Positions 1 through 12,355 of a stretch of 64,000 nt of DNA are shown piece after piece. The number at the start of each line of letters is the position of its first letter. The first letter of the stretch is position 1. Under the pieces are notes generated by a model. That model was not told the DNA's origin. It did not search any database and saw only the letters and a program-made list of their open reading frames with translations. This DNA is from Rhodobacteraceae bacterium M382 (GTDB lineage Bacteria; Pseudomonadota; Alphaproteobacteria; Rhodobacterales; Rhodobacteraceae), in the NCBI GenBank assembly GCA_025141015.1, contig CP081098.1, positions 547,501 to 611,500 of the forward strand, given 5' to 3'. A program made the translations under genes and the position numbers.

Positions 1-410
1 TTTGTATTGAGTGTTTGATCGTCCAATCGGACGCACGCAACTTCGGTTGCATTGACATCGTTTAGAGAGAAAATCAATCAACACTGTTTGATCGCCACAA
101 GTACGTGGATGATCTCAGTACGGTTCTGGTTCTTCGCAAGAAGGTCCAGAAGGCGTGATTGGAGATGTTTCCTCGTCTCCTTTGTGCGTATCCCGTCTGA
201 AACGAACAGAGTTGTCCAAGTCAAGTACACTAACCCGGTTCAAATTCTGCACGGATTTGAACCAAATGTTCTTCATCCTCCACACGGGTCCGACCGACAT
301 CGGAAGTGTGGGTTCGGGGTGAAGAGCGGGAAAGTATGCTTTTGGTTCAGAAAGTTAAGGCCCCTTTAGTTACCAGCTGGGGTGCCGCGAAAGATCAGTC
401 TTTCTCTTTC
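1..410 (+). other. 3' part of the 16S-23S rRNA internal transcribed spacer
   Basis: No protein-like reading frame stands out, and no tRNA can be folded here, so any spacer tRNAs must lie upstream of the window. Two segments pair with sequence downstream of the 23S gene: bases 73-83 are complementary to 3359-3369, and 334-343 (gtatgctttt) to 3317-3326 (aaaagcatac). These long-range stems are what is expected of the RNase III processing stalk that loops out pre-23S rRNA. The boundary with 23S is set by the terminal helix beginning at 411. Confidence 0.85.
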
Positions 411-3250
<2,840 letters not shown>

Positions 3251-3434
3251 GTAAAAGTAAGACTGCTGGCCTCATGTAGCGCTCCGCGCAATAGGCCAAC
3301 AAAACTGGAACCAAACAAAAGCATACAGCCCCAAAAAATCTTGGCTTGGACAGCACAATGTTGATTGATCTCTATCCGCTCTGACAATGAATGGGTGACA
3401 ACGCGCTTTCCTTTGGAAAACGCTGTCTGTCACT

Positions 3435-3460
3435 CTCACTGTCCGAGAGCGGACAGTGAG
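3435..3460 (+). other. 23S-5S spacer processing hairpin
   Basis: Perfect 11-bp stem, ctcactgtccg (3435-3445) with cggacagtgag (3450-3460), and an agag loop. It lies in the precursor between 23S and 5S. Its last three bases (3458-3460) are also the first three of an 11-bp stem (3458-3468 with 3589-3599) that encloses 5S, so the two helices compete at the junction. Probably an RNase processing signal; no U-run follows, so it is not a terminator. Confidence 0.6.
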
Positions 3461-3469
3461 TATTTATTC

Positions 3470-3587
3470 GGTTTGGTGGTCATAGCACGAGTGAAACACC
3501 CGGTCCCATCCCGAACCCGGAAGTTAAGCACCGAAGCGCCAATGGTACTGCGACTTAAGTCGTGGGAGAGTAGGTCACCGCCAAACC
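3470..3587 (+). rRNA. rrf: 5S ribosomal RNA
   Basis: About 118 nt with the complementary ends ggtttgg and ccaaacc and the conserved core containing cccatcccgaac and gaagttaag. It is closed outside by an 11-bp precursor stem, gagtatttatt (3458-3468) with aataaatactc (3589-3599). It ends the rRNA operon; no tRNA-fMet-like cloverleaf follows, although many related operons carry one there. Confidence 0.95.
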
Positions 3588-3976
3588 TAATAAATACTCA
3601 CAAAATCTCTCAATTCGATCCAAAACACACACCCTCCCAAAAAAACACCAGACAAACTAAAATAATCGCAAGTCGATATGTCTGGATATTCGTGTATGAC
3701 CTGCCTGGTTGCCATCGGGTTGATGGCTGTCGGCCCAGGTGGCGTTAGCCCAAAGCATGGGTGGGCTCCGCTGCCTGTCTGGGTATCTGGCCGATAGCAT
3801 GAACGCGCGGTATGTCTTGGCCAGATGGCATCTTAACTTGCCAAAATGTCGTGACAATCTCTTCTGGTTCGTGTCGTTTGACACCCCGCTTTGATCACCG
3901 GGTTCCCAAATACAGGGGCGGGCCATTTCATTGGCGGAGGTTCAGGATTTTAGTTTCTCAGTCAAAATCCAAGTGA
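3588..3976. other. Intergenic stretch after the rRNA operon, no gene seen
   Basis: About 390 bp between 5S and the convergent mutY gene. I find no convincing coding frame and no tRNA. An imperfect two-part hairpin spans 3736-3777: caggtggc pairs with gctgcctg using two G-U pairs, and agccca pairs with tgggct. A weaker one, ggatttt/aaaatcc, lies at 3945-3970 just past the mutY stop. Neither has a clear U-run, so terminator roles are only possible. The A-rich segment 3600-3665 is unlike the rest. Confidence 0.5.
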
Positions 3977-5041
3977 TCAAGGAAGTCGATACAAATCGTA
4001 TGCCTTGCGCATAACCGTCGGAAGATCCGAAACACGAAAATCACGCAAACCAATAACCTCATACGGACTACCAGGACTGAAATCTGCGGGAAATTCGGCA
4101 TATTGCACCGCCAGTATCAGGTGAAAATGCGTGAACGTATGGCGCACTTCGACCTTCAATTCGCGCCATTGGGCGGCAAAGGGTGGCGCAGGGTTTGGTG
4201 CGTCGGTCCAATCAGATCCCGGCCAGCCGAGCATCCCGCCCAACAATCCCGAATCGGGGCGCCGTTCCAGCAACCAGTCGCCGGTTTTGGACTGGGCGAT
4301 GTAAACAATGCCGTATCGCGTCGGCTTGGGTTTCTTGGGCGTCTTGCGAGGAAGTTCAGGAGCAGTGCCGGCATCGCGTGCCTTGCATGGAAGACGCCAA
4401 GGACAGATTCCACAGGCTGGCGACTTTGGTGTGCAGATGGTCGCGCCCAGATCCATCACAGCCTGTGCATAATCCCCGGGGCGCGCATTTGGTGTCAGAT
4501 CTGCGGCTAGGCGTTTGAGTTCAGGTTTGACGCCCGGCAAAGGTGTATGAATGTCGTGCAATCGCGACATCACCCGTTCGACATTTCCGTCCAGTACAGT
4601 TTCAGGCCGATCAAACGCTATCGATGCGACGGCTGCTGCTGTATAGGGGCCTACCCCGGGAAGTGTTAGAAGCTCGTCATACGTATCAGGAAAAACACCA
4701 CCGTATTCTGTCACGATGACTCGGGCGCATTTCAATAGATTGCGCGCCCGTGCGTAATACCCAAGCCCTGCCCATTCGCCCATAACGTCCGCGTCCTGGG
4801 CTGCGGCCAGAGCGGATACCGTCGGCCAGCGTCGTGTAAACCGTTCAAAGTAGCTGACCACGGCTGCCACAGTTGTTTGTTGAAGCATGATTTCGGACAT
4901 CCAGACCCGGTAGGGATCCGGGGCGGTTCCGGTGGACCGCTCTTTGGGGCCAATCCGCCAAGGCATTGAACGGGCATTGCGGTCATACCAATTCAGAATG
5001 TCCTGGCTCAGTTCGTCCGGAGTCCAGTCTAGGTCACGCAT
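3977..5041 (-). CDS. mutY: A/G-specific adenine DNA glycosylase MutY
   Basis: Removes adenine mispaired with 8-oxoguanine in base-excision repair. The 354-aa product has the HhH-GPD fold: catalytic Glu50 in the SEIMLQQT motif, helix-hairpin-helix LPGVGPYTAAA near 128-137, and Asp151 in DGNV. The four [4Fe-4S] cysteines are Cys203, 210, 213 and 219 with the family spacing C-x6-C-x2-C-x5-C. The C-terminal third is the Nudix-like domain that reads 8-oxoG. Length is typical. It is transcribed divergently from the DUF721 gene, with 84 bp between starts, as in many Rhodobacterales. Confidence 0.96.
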   Translation of the reverse strand: MRDLDWTPDELSQDILNWYDRNARSMPWRIGPKERSTGTAPDPYRVWMSEIMLQQTTVAAVVSYFERFTRRWPTVSALAAAQDADVMGEWAGLGYYARARNLLKCARVIVTEYGGVFPDTYDELLTLPGVGPYTAAAVASIAFDRPETVLDGNVERVMSRLHDIHTPLPGVKPELKRLAADLTPNARPGDYAQAVMDLGATICTPKSPACGICPWRLPCKARDAGTAPELPRKTPKKPKPTRYGIVYIAQSKTGDWLLERRPDSGLLGGMLGWPGSDWTDAPNPAPPFAAQWRELKVEVRHTFTHFHLILAVQYAEFPADFSPGSPYEVIGLRDFRVSDLPTVMRKAYDLYRLP

Positions 5042-5125
5042 TCTTTACACTTTCATTTCCGGTTTTGCTGGTACATGTCTCAGCGCTCTTTACAATAGGC
5101 GGCACAATCGAGCAAAACCATCACC

Positions 5126-5650
5126 ATGCCACCCAGACGATCAACAACCCGCGGTTTTAAACGCACAGCGTCGCTTCTGAGCGATCAAATTCGTCGTGCA
5201 GGGGAAAGCCGGGGGTTTGCGGTCTCTAGGTTGCTGACCCATTGGCCGGAAATTGTTGGCGAAAATATTGCTGCGATCGCGCGTCCCGTCAATATAGGTT
5301 ACGGCCGTGGTGGATTTGGGGCAACTTTGACAGTGTTGACTACCGGTGCCCAGGCACCGATGCTGGACATGCAAAAAGAACAGTTGCGCGCCAAGGTCAA
5401 CGCCGTCTACGGCTATAACGCGATCAGCCGGATACGGTTGACTCAGACTGCACCAACTGGATTTGCTGAAGGCCAGGCCCAGTTCTCGCATGGCGCAAAA
5501 CCCACAGCCCGGACACCGTCAGCTGATGTTGTCAAAAAGGCGGAAGAAACAACCAAACCAATCGAAAACGACATGTTGCGCGAGGCCCTGGAACGATTGG
5601 GGCGTAACGTGATGACAAAACAGAAAAACCAAGGAAAGGGTGAAAAATGA
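5126..5650 (+). CDS. DUF721 (DciA-like) protein
   Basis: 174 aa. The N-terminal ~110 residues match the DUF721 family as I know it: SRLLTHWPEIVGENIA followed by a beta-rich segment with TVLTTGAQAPMLDMQ. The C-terminal tail is polar and probably disordered. DUF721 includes DciA, the ancestral loader of the DnaB replicative helicase in bacteria without DnaC, so a replication-initiation role is plausible but inferred. The first gene of a two-gene operon: its stop overlaps the start of the DsbA-like gene by 4 bp (ATGA), implying translational coupling. Confidence 0.85.
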   Translation: MPPRRSTTRGFKRTASLLSDQIRRAGESRGFAVSRLLTHWPEIVGENIAAIARPVNIGYGRGGFGATLTVLTTGAQAPMLDMQKEQLRAKVNAVYGYNAISRIRLTQTAPTGFAEGQAQFSHGAKPTARTPSADVVKKAEETTKPIENDMLREALERLGRNVMTKQKNQGKGEK

Positions 5651-6324
5651 CCCGTCTAATGTCCGGTGTCTTTGCACTGGTTGCTCTTGTTGCCGGTGGT
5701 TATGCCGTGATGGGGTGGCAGGCATCCGCCCCTACCATACCTGAGAACCTGTTGGTCGGGGCAGCCAATGCCCAGGAGGCCGCTGATATCGACACGTCCA
5801 CGATTGTCGAAATGGTACAGGGTGCCGAAGACGCGCCGATTACGTTGATTGAATACGCGTCTTTTACCTGTCCGCATTGCGCCAATTTCCACGCTGGGCC
5901 CTATAAACAGATCAAGGCGGACTACATAGACACCGGCAAGGTCAAATTCATCTTTCGCGAGGTTTATTTTGATCGCTACGGATTGTGGGCCTCAATGGTG
6001 GCGCGGTGCTCAGGGCCGGAGAAATTCTTTGGCATCACCGATCTGATCATGAAGGGTCAATCCGAATGGGCCCGTGCAGGCAGCGCCACCGAAATCGTCG
6101 ATGGGCTGCGCAAGATCGGTCGCTTGGCCGGGACGGACAGCGATCAACTTGAAGCGTGCCTGATGGATTCCAACAAGGCCCAGACTTTGGTGACATGGTA
6201 CCAGGAACACGCGACCGCCGATGGAGTCGAATCCACGCCCTCGTTCATCATGAACGGGAAAAAGGTTGAAAACCAAGCTTATGAAGACTTCAAAAAATTG
6301 CTCGACGCCGAGCTGGAAGGCTAA
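5647..6324 (+). CDS. DsbA-family periplasmic thiol oxidoreductase
   Basis: 225 aa with an N-terminal hydrophobic segment (residues 5-23) acting as a signal or membrane anchor, then a thioredoxin fold with active site Cys75-Pro-His-Cys78 and the cis-Pro loop TPSF near 210. CPHC is the DsbA dithiol. The helical insertion and overall sequence resemble the DsbA/BdbD-like 'thioredoxin_4' group found beside mutY in Rhodobacterales. Likely oxidises or shuffles disulfides in exported proteins. Overlaps the DUF721 gene by 4 bp. Confidence 0.92.
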   Translation: MTRLMSGVFALVALVAGGYAVMGWQASAPTIPENLLVGAANAQEAADIDTSTIVEMVQGAEDAPITLIEYASFTCPHCANFHAGPYKQIKADYIDTGKVKFIFREVYFDRYGLWASMVARCSGPEKFFGITDLIMKGQSEWARAGSATEIVDGLRKIGRLAGTDSDQLEACLMDSNKAQTLVTWYQEHATADGVESTPSFIMNGKKVENQAYEDFKKLLDAELEG

Positions 6325-6333
6325 GTAAACGAT

Positions 6334-6360
6334 CCGGGTGGGCGGCCAACGCCCGCCCGG
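6334..6360. terminator. GC-rich hairpin between convergent genes
   Basis: ccgggtgggcg (6334-6344) and cgcccgcccgg (6350-6360) form an 11-bp stem with one G-U pair and a 5-nt loop, between the stops of the DsbA-like gene and lpxK. No clear U-run on either side, so termination efficiency is uncertain; position suggests a bidirectional role. Confidence 0.55.
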
Positions 6361-6367
6361 CGACATA

Positions 6368-7369
6368 TCAAGGTGGCGGTGCGGTGATTTTCAAACGCTC
6401 CCGCAGCCCCTCGTCCCCCTGAATCTTTAGGCGCACCGGCAGGGTGACGACCTTGGTCCGAAACGACAGCGGCAATCGCACGGCATCCTTTTCCGTCGTG
6501 ACCAATTGCGCATTCAAAGATTTGGCATCGTTCTCCAATCTTGACAGCAGGGCGGCCGACAGTTTCTGGTGGTCATCCAGCGCTTCTGAGCGGCAAATCT
6601 CGGCCCCTAGACTGCGCAGGGTGGTAAAGAATTTTTCGGGGTGTCCAATACCCGCAAAGGCCAGCACGCGTGTCCTTTCCCAGGGCATTCCGGTTTGTAA
6701 CGGCTCTACTTTCCCCACGTAATGAGGCAGGGCACCAAGCTGTGCTGCCCACTGATCCTTGAACGAGTTTTGGGCGTCATCGTCTCCCAGTGACAGAACC
6801 AGGTCGGCGCGTTTCAACCCGACGTCCACAGGTTCGCGCAGCGGTCCGGCTGGCAGGCAACTGCCGTTGCCAAACCCATGTCGTGCATCGACCACAATAA
6901 CGGAAAGGTCCTTTGCAACTGACGGGTTTTGAAACCCGTCATCCAGGATCAGAACTGTTGCGCCTGCTTCGACTGCGGCCCTGGCTCCGGCTGCGCGATC
7001 TCTGGAAACCCAGACCTCGGCAAAGGCCGCCAGCAGCAGCGGCTCGTCCCCGACGTGCTGTGCCTTGTGGCGGCTGGGTTCGACCTGAACCGGCCCTTCG
7101 AGTGTGCCGCCGTATCCACGCGAAACAATGTGCGGCTCATGGCCCAGATCGCGCAGGGTCTCGGCCATCCAGATGACGGTCGGGGTTTTGCCAGTGCCGC
7201 CGGCATTCAAATTTCCGATACAGATGACCGGCACATCGGGTCGATAGGGGGTGCCTTTGGCCAGGCGTCTGGCTGTGGCCATTGCATAGAGCCCCCCCAG
7301 AGGGGTGAGCAACAACCGCTTCAGGTCAAAACCTGCAGGGGGTTTGTTCCAGAAATCAGGAGCCCGCAT
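6368..7369 (-). CDS. lpxK: Tetraacyldisaccharide 4'-kinase LpxK
   Basis: Phosphorylates the 4' position of the lipid A disaccharide at the inner membrane. 333 aa from ATG at 7369; a longer frame reaches 7678 but its extra 103 residues only shadow waaA. Landmarks are the N-terminal amphipathic anchor segment [20 protein letters not shown], Walker A GGTGKT at residues 57-62, VSRGYGG, the [11 protein letters not shown] block and ADLVLSLGD. The start overlaps the end of waaA by 14 bp, so the two are probably translated together in the lipid A operon. Confidence 0.95.
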   Translation of the reverse strand: MRAPDFWNKPPAGFDLKRLLLTPLGGLYAMATARRLAKGTPYRPDVPVICIGNLNAGGTGKTPTVIWMAETLRDLGHEPHIVSRGYGGTLEGPVQVEPSRHKAQHVGDEPLLLAAFAEVWVSRDRAAGARAAVEAGATVLILDDGFQNPSVAKDLSVIVVDARHGFGNGSCLPAGPLREPVDVGLKRADLVLSLGDDDAQNSFKDQWAAQLGALPHYVGKVEPLQTGMPWERTRVLAFAGIGHPEKFFTTLRSLGAEICRSEALDDHQKLSAALLSRLENDAKSLNAQLVTTEKDAVRLPLSFRTKVVTLPVRLKIQGDEGLRERLKITAPPP

Positions 7370-8591
7370 ACTGTGTCTCCTGTTGATCCAGAAAAGTCTG
7401 AATGTCATCGACCAGCAGATCCGCCAGCTGTGCCCCTTCGGTGACGACTTCCCATCCCGCCACGGCCATGCTGGCGGCTTTGTCCGGGGCGGACAAGTGG
7501 GTGATCTTGGTCGCCAGGTCCTGACTGTTGTTGATCTGGATCGCTGCCTTGTCCGTGGCCAACCGGTTGTACAGCGCCCGGTTGCGCCGCACTCCGGGGC
7601 CAAACAGAACAGCAGACCCCAATGCCAGAGCTTCCATGGGGCAGTGTCCTTGCCACGCGGGTTCCAGAGAGCCCGCAATCAGGCTGACGGGGGCAACCCG
7701 GTACCACAGCCCCAGACCGTCCTGGGTACAGGCCAACAGGACCTGGGTATTGTCGCTGGGCATCTCACCTCGATCCCAGTCGGTGCACCGCAATCCGCTG
7801 TGTTCAACTGCGTCAAACAACGCATCGCGATTTCGATCGCAATCTACCACAATCACCAACAGCAACCGATGCAGTCGACGCAACGCATCCCGATGTGCGG
7901 TCAGAATTGTTTCGAATTCTTCGGGTTCTGCATAAGCCGCCAACCAAACGGGACGCCCCCCCAGCGAGTCAGTGAGTTCACTCAGGTCGTCCGGATGGTA
8001 ATAGGGCGGAGTCACCGAACTGCGCATGCTGGTTGTGCGTTTGATTAGATCCGTGGAATAGCCGACCCGCACGAGCCGTTCTTGGGCGTCTTTGGACGGG
8101 GTGTAAACAAACGAAAAACACTCCATCATGCGTTGCGTGACATCCGTCAGCCATCGGCGGCGGCGTGTCGGAACTTCATCAGCCTGAATGTCGGCCAATA
8201 ACATGCACGTCCCCCGGTCTTGGGCTGTTCGGATCAATGTCGGGCGTAACCCGCCGCCTGTCCACATGCACAGGCCAGGCTGGTGCCGATCCAGAAATTG
8301 ACGGGCTCCGGATGCCGTGTCGGATGTGGGCAGGCCGCCCCGTTCATCGCAACCCTCAGGGAGGGCAAGACTGGCCAATGCGGATTCGGTTGTGACCAGA
8401 ACCCGCAGATCGGGGCGTGTGGTTTTGAGTCTTCTGGCGATATCTCCCAAAGCGCCCAGTCGTTCGGCCGATGTCGCGTGCATCCAGATCGACATTGCTT
8501 TTATCTTCTTGTGAGAAGACCCGTTTCCCTCGCCCTGTTCGGGATTTCGGGTCAGTGCAATACGTGCTTTTTGTGCCAGAGATTGGGACAT
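7356..8591 (-). CDS. waaA: Kdo transferase (WaaA/KdtA-like), short form
   Basis: 411 aa, GT30-like glycosyltransferase that should add Kdo to lipid IVA. Evidence: IWMHATSAE near the N terminus matches the family IW-H-S-x-GE block with the catalytic Glu kept but Gly replaced by Ala. The C-terminal segment [19 protein letters not shown] followed by VLFGPG matches the nucleotide-sugar site. The usual N-terminal membrane helix is absent, and the start resembles a soluble form. Context (lpxK directly downstream) supports the role. A second, longer waaA could exist elsewhere; not visible here. Confidence 0.85.
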   Translation of the reverse strand: MSQSLAQKARIALTRNPEQGEGNGSSHKKIKAMSIWMHATSAERLGALGDIARRLKTTRPDLRVLVTTESALASLALPEGCDERGGLPTSDTASGARQFLDRHQPGLCMWTGGGLRPTLIRTAQDRGTCMLLADIQADEVPTRRRRWLTDVTQRMMECFSFVYTPSKDAQERLVRVGYSTDLIKRTTSMRSSVTPPYYHPDDLSELTDSLGGRPVWLAAYAEPEEFETILTAHRDALRRLHRLLLVIVVDCDRNRDALFDAVEHSGLRCTDWDRGEMPSDNTQVLLACTQDGLGLWYRVAPVSLIAGSLEPAWQGHCPMEALALGSAVLFGPGVRRNRALYNRLATDKAAIQINNSQDLATKITHLSAPDKAASMAVAGWEVVTEGAQLADLLVDDIQTFLDQQETQYAGS

Positions 8592-8595
8592 TGAA

Positions 8596-9381
8596 TCAAT
8601 CCGGCGTGCTCAGTGCACCCAGGATCTGGGCGTGCAAATCCAGGTTTGACGCAATAACACCGTTCAACATGGGATGAGGGTTGTTGAACCGCAACTGGGC
8701 ACCGGAGCGATCTGTGCAACATGCACCGGCTTCGCGCAAAATCAGATCACCGGCGGCAATATCCCACTCCCAACTGGGGCGCAGGGTCAACATGCCGTCA
8801 AATCGACCCTGGGCCACGGTGGCCAAACGGTACGCCAAAGAAGGTCGGTAGCTGCGGGTAAAAGCGGGGACATGGCCGTTTTGCCAGTGTTCGGGTTGCA
8901 GGTTGGGACGAGCTGCCAGAATTTCGGCCTCTGCAAGGAGCCGGCAATCAGAGCGCCGGATCGGGTCACCGTTCAAAAAGGCACCTTGGTTCGCTGCTGC
9001 CGTAAACATCATGTCCCGCAGCGGTAGATAGATGACCGCTGCGGAAACGACACCGTGTTCGGCCACGGCCAAAGAATGGGCCCAGGTGCGAGACCCATCG
9101 GCAAAACTGCGGGTGCCATCAATCGGGTCGATGATAAACACCCGGTCCCGGCTCAACCGATCAGCTGTGTCTTCGGTTTCTTCCGACAGCCAGCCATAGT
9201 CAGGGCGTGCGCCGGGCAAGCGATCTTCGAGCATGGCGTTCACTGCCAGGTCTGCTTCGGTCACGGGACCGGCACCATCGGGTTTGTCCCAACGGCGTGC
9301 GTCTTTGCCAGTGTATGTCGTGGCAATCCGACCAGCTTCGCGTGCAGCGTCGATCAAAAGGTCCAGGTCAGCTGCCGGCAA
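8596..9381 (-). CDS. Inositol monophosphatase / 3'(2'),5'-bisphosphate nucleotidase family protein
   Basis: 261 aa Mg2+-dependent sugar/nucleotide phosphatase of the IMPase/CysQ superfamily. Metal-binding motifs are all present: PVTEADLAV, LSEE, DPIDGTRSF and WEWDIAAGDLI. Substrate cannot be told from sequence; CysQ-like pAp hydrolysis or inositol phosphates are both possible. It overlaps the end of pmbA by 14 bp and ends 4 bp before waaA, so it belongs to the pmbA-lpxK transcription unit. Confidence 0.9.
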   Translation of the reverse strand: MPAADLDLLIDAAREAGRIATTYTGKDARRWDKPDGAGPVTEADLAVNAMLEDRLPGARPDYGWLSEETEDTADRLSRDRVFIIDPIDGTRSFADGSRTWAHSLAVAEHGVVSAAVIYLPLRDMMFTAAANQGAFLNGDPIRRSDCRLLAEAEILAARPNLQPEHWQNGHVPAFTRSYRPSLAYRLATVAQGRFDGMLTLRPSWEWDIAAGDLILREAGACCTDRSGAQLRFNNPHPMLNGVIASNLDLHAQILGALSTPD

Positions 9382-10714
9382 GGGTCATACCCTCGATCAG
9401 AATTGATGGAACCACGCGTGAAAGATAGGGGCGGGCGTCATTGCCGGGAATGATGCGGCCCAACATGTCCCGCAGGTTGCCAGCAATGGTACATTCGTTG
9501 ACTGGGTGGGTGACTTCGCCGTTTTCCACCCAGAACCCTGATGCGCCGCGTGAATAGTCACCGGTGTTGGGGTTGATGGTGGATCCGATCAGCGAAGTGA
9601 TCAGCAGGCCAGTGCCCATATCCCGCAGCAGGTCTTGGCGGGTGTGATCCCCTGGGGTCAGTTCGATGTTCCAGTTCGCCGGTGACGGTGGAGAGCCGGC
9701 CCCACGCGCCGCGTTGGCGGTGCTGCGCAGCCCCAGCTGACGGGCGCTTCCCAAATCCATGGTCCACCCCGTCAGAATGCCGTTTTCAACAATGGCCCGT
9801 CGTTTGGTCGCCAGCCCTTCGGCGTCAAACGGTCGTGAGCCAGGGATGCGTACCCGGTGCGGATCTTCGATGATGGACAGCCGGTTGGGTAGCACCTGTT
9901 TGCCGTTGGCATCCAGCAACCATGATGATCCGCGAGCGATGGATACACCATTGATGGCTGACAGGAGATGTCCGATCAGGGACGAAGAAATCCTTTCGTC
10001 AAACAGGACGGGATAGCAGCCTGTCTGTGGCTTGCGTGCATTCAGGCTGGCCACCGCGCGTTCGCCGGCGGTTTGACCGATTTCCTGGGCGCTGCGCAGG
10101 TCCGTTTGAAAGATCCGGGAATCGCCGTCATAGTCCCGTTCCATGTCCGCCCCGGTGCCGGCAATTGCGACGCAAGAGAGCGATCTGCTGGTCCGCCGGT
10201 AGCCGCCCGAAAATCCGTTGCTGGCTGCCAGATGCACGCCATGCATGCCATACCCGGCGGCCGCCGATTGAACCTGTGTCACACCGGGCACGGCTTTGGC
10301 CACGGCTTCGGCCCCCAGCGCGTCCGCCATCAGGGCATCGGGATCGGGTTCCGGGCTACTGTCTTCCAACTCATAGGCGGCGATATCCCACCCTTGGGCC
10401 AAATCGTCGGGCTCTGCCAGGCCGATATGCGGATCTTGGGGCGCTTCGCGGGCCATTGCCACCGCCCGTTCGGCCATCGCGGCCAGTGTTTCCGGTCGGC
10501 TGTCGGAGGCGGACACAATGGCCTGGCGTTGACCTACGAGGACCCGCAATCCCAGATCCGTGCCCTCAGAGCGTTCTGCATGTTCCAGTGTTCCTTCGCG
10601 GACTTCGATCGAAACCGAATTTCCCTGAACGGCCAGCGTGTCTGCCGCGTCAGCCCCGGCTTTCAGGGCAGCTTCCATCAGGGCGTGGCTCAGATCTTGC
10701 AAGGATTGGGTCAT
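9368..10714 (-). CDS. pmbA: TldD/PmbA family protein (TldE subunit)
   Basis: 448 aa from ATG at 10714, preceded by a weak aaagag ribosome site; a 24-residue longer version is possible but crosses the presumed promoter. It shows PmbA features: RSEGTDLGLRVLVG in the N-terminal domain, GCYPVLFDERISSSLIGHLLSAI in the middle and the TGLLITSLIGSTINPNTGDYSRGASGFW block at the C terminus. The TldD HExxxH motif is absent, as expected for the non-catalytic TldE partner of this heterodimeric peptidase. First gene of the minus-strand operon down to lpxK. Confidence 0.93.
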   Translation of the reverse strand: MTQSLQDLSHALMEAALKAGADAADTLAVQGNSVSIEVREGTLEHAERSEGTDLGLRVLVGQRQAIVSASDSRPETLAAMAERAVAMAREAPQDPHIGLAEPDDLAQGWDIAAYELEDSSPEPDPDALMADALGAEAVAKAVPGVTQVQSAAAGYGMHGVHLAASNGFSGGYRRTSRSLSCVAIAGTGADMERDYDGDSRIFQTDLRSAQEIGQTAGERAVASLNARKPQTGCYPVLFDERISSSLIGHLLSAINGVSIARGSSWLLDANGKQVLPNRLSIIEDPHRVRIPGSRPFDAEGLATKRRAIVENGILTGWTMDLGSARQLGLRSTANAARGAGSPPSPANWNIELTPGDHTRQDLLRDMGTGLLITSLIGSTINPNTGDYSRGASGFWVENGEVTHPVNECTIAGNLRDMLGRIIPGNDARPYLSRVVPSILIEGMTLAGS

Positions 10715-10784
10715 GAGGCTCTTTCGTGTCAGGTCTGAGACAGAGCTAGCCAGAGCAGCGCCAAGCTGCAAGGCCTGCACGTAC

Positions 10785-10810
10785 AAAAAGGGCCGCGTCT
10801 GGCGCAGCCC
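10785..10810 (-). terminator. Rho-independent terminator of the DUF2125 gene
   Basis: On the minus strand GGGCTGCG, loop CCAGA, CGCGGCCC gives an 8-bp stem with one G-U pair, followed directly by TTTTT. It lies 24 bp past the DUF2125 stop and 70 bp before the pmbA start, separating the two transcripts. Confidence 0.8.
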
Positions 10811-10834
10811 CTTGGAATTGGCATCAGGTTGGGA

Positions 10835-12355
10835 TCATTTGATCCGTTGACCATTTGCAATGATGTGACCCTGATCGTTGATTTCGATTTTTGATGTCAG
10901 CGTATCCGGCGTCTCCCCCGGTACGGCCAGCATACCCATCATCATCCGGGCCCCCATCGCGTCTTCTTCCGCCAGGAAACCCATTTGGATCAAACGGTCG
11001 ATCAGGCCATTCGCACCGCTGATGGACAGGTTGGCCACGCCGCTGGGGGCGGGCATTCCATCAAAGCTTTGCAGATCAGTGTTGTCAAAGGTGAAGTCCC
11101 CGGTGCCGGCGATTTTGGCGCCAGCAGCGGCAACCTGCAAATCGTTGACGGTCAACGCGTTTAATTCGCCCGGAGGCTGGTCGCCCATTTCCGCAGCGGA
11201 CTCCGGATCCATCAAATCAAACAGCATCTTTGCCTTGCCCGAAAGATCGACCACAATCGTCGCAGGGTCCCGCGGCATGATGGCGGCCGGATCGACCATC
11301 CCCCACAGCATGTCAGGCACTGTGAATTCGGTCAGGCTGATACCAAAGGCAAAATCCTGTTCAGCGTCCGATTTTGCAATCGGCATGGACATGTTGAACC
11401 CGAACCCGGACATGGACAGCATGATGGGAAACGGGAGCTCTCCGCTGCTGATCGACATGCTGGTGGCTTTTTGTTGCACGTCATACGACAGGTGAGTCGC
11501 GCTCATGGCGACGCCGACGGCACCGTCTTGTGTCTGACCTTCAAACCCAAAGGTTTCACCATCGCCGGCACCGCTCATCGAAGTTGTGGCCTGGCCGTAG
11601 CTAAATGTGCCATCAAAGGAAAATCCCGCGTCCAGCATGGCGCGCACATCATTTGGATTGGCATCGGCCGGGACTGCAGCGGTTCCTTGAAACCCTATTT
11701 GGTTCAACGTGCCGTTAAAGCTGGCCTGATCATCAGAGTCCGGGTCTTTGAACCCGAGTTGGTAGGTCAGGCTGTCCGCGCTCATATTTTGGGCGTAACT
11801 GCGCCCCTCGGCTACGATGGTCTGGGTGCTGCTGGCCACGTTATTCATGGTCATGGCAAAATTCCCGACCGAGGCGGGGACCGCTTCGCCATCGACATTC
11901 AGCGATTTCAGCGCAATGGATGCAGTGGATGCAGAATAGTCGCTGGTCATGTCGTCTGGATCGCCAGATACGGTCATGACCGCGTCGGCATGGGCATAGT
12001 TCAGCTCGATATCGACAGATTCTTCGCCGTCCGGGCGCATGGACATGAGCATTGGGAATTCCGCGGGCAGCGTGACATTCACAGAGCCGTCGCCATTATC
12101 AGTGAACACAAGCTGGGGCATAGTCATCGTGACGACGCCCTCTGCGTCCGGGACTTGCATTCCCAGCGACAGGTCGCTGACCGTCAGAACGCCACCTGAT
12201 TGTGACTCTTGGGCAGAAATATCATAGCCCATTCCGGTCAAATAGGATTTCCAGTCGGACCAGACCTCCTGAGGGCTGACATCGGCCCAACCGGTGGAGG
12301 TTGAAATAGCAAAAATGGATGCCGCACTCAGCCCGCGTGCGAATGAAACAGACAT
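10835..12355 (-). CDS. Exported DUF2125 domain protein
   Basis: 506 aa from ATG at 12355, chosen because aaagg sits 9 nt upstream and the product then begins with a signal peptide (hydrophobic to about residue 24, ending GWA|DV). The remainder is beta-rich with many repeats of Asp/Thr/Ser-rich strands and no catalytic motif. Such long DUF2125 proteins are typical of Rhodobacterales and resemble outer-layer or periplasmic beta proteins; function unknown. Monocistronic, with its own terminator at 10785-10810. Confidence 0.85.
   Translation of the reverse strand: MSVSFARGLSAASIFAISTSTGWADVSPQEVWSDWKSYLTGMGYDISAQESQSGGVLTVSDLSLGMQVPDAEGVVTMTMPQLVFTDNGDGSVNVTLPAEFPMLMSMRPDGEESVDIELNYAHADAVMTVSGDPDDMTSDYSASTASIALKSLNVDGEAVPASVGNFAMTMNNVASSTQTIVAEGRSYAQNMSADSLTYQLGFKDPDSDDQASFNGTLNQIGFQGTAAVPADANPNDVRAMLDAGFSFDGTFSYGQATTSMSGAGDGETFGFEGQTQDGAVGVAMSATHLSYDVQQKATSMSISSGELPFPIMLSMSGFGFNMSMPIAKSDAEQDFAFGISLTEFTVPDMLWGMVDPAAIMPRDPATIVVDLSGKAKMLFDLMDPESAAEMGDQPPGELNALTVNDLQVAAAGAKIAGTGDFTFDNTDLQSFDGMPAPSGVANLSISGANGLIDRLIQMGFLAEEDAMGARMMMGMLAVPGETPDTLTSKIEINDQGHIIANGQRIK

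Noticed and set aside
52-369. Small open frame in the 16S-23S spacer
   Set aside because: Lies in transcribed rRNA spacer whose parts pair with sequence beyond the 23S gene; no ribosome site and no protein-like composition.
3588-3976. tRNA-fMet after 5S
   Set aside because: No acceptor stem, T-loop (ggttcaaatcc-like) or cat anticodon arm in the right arrangement was found.
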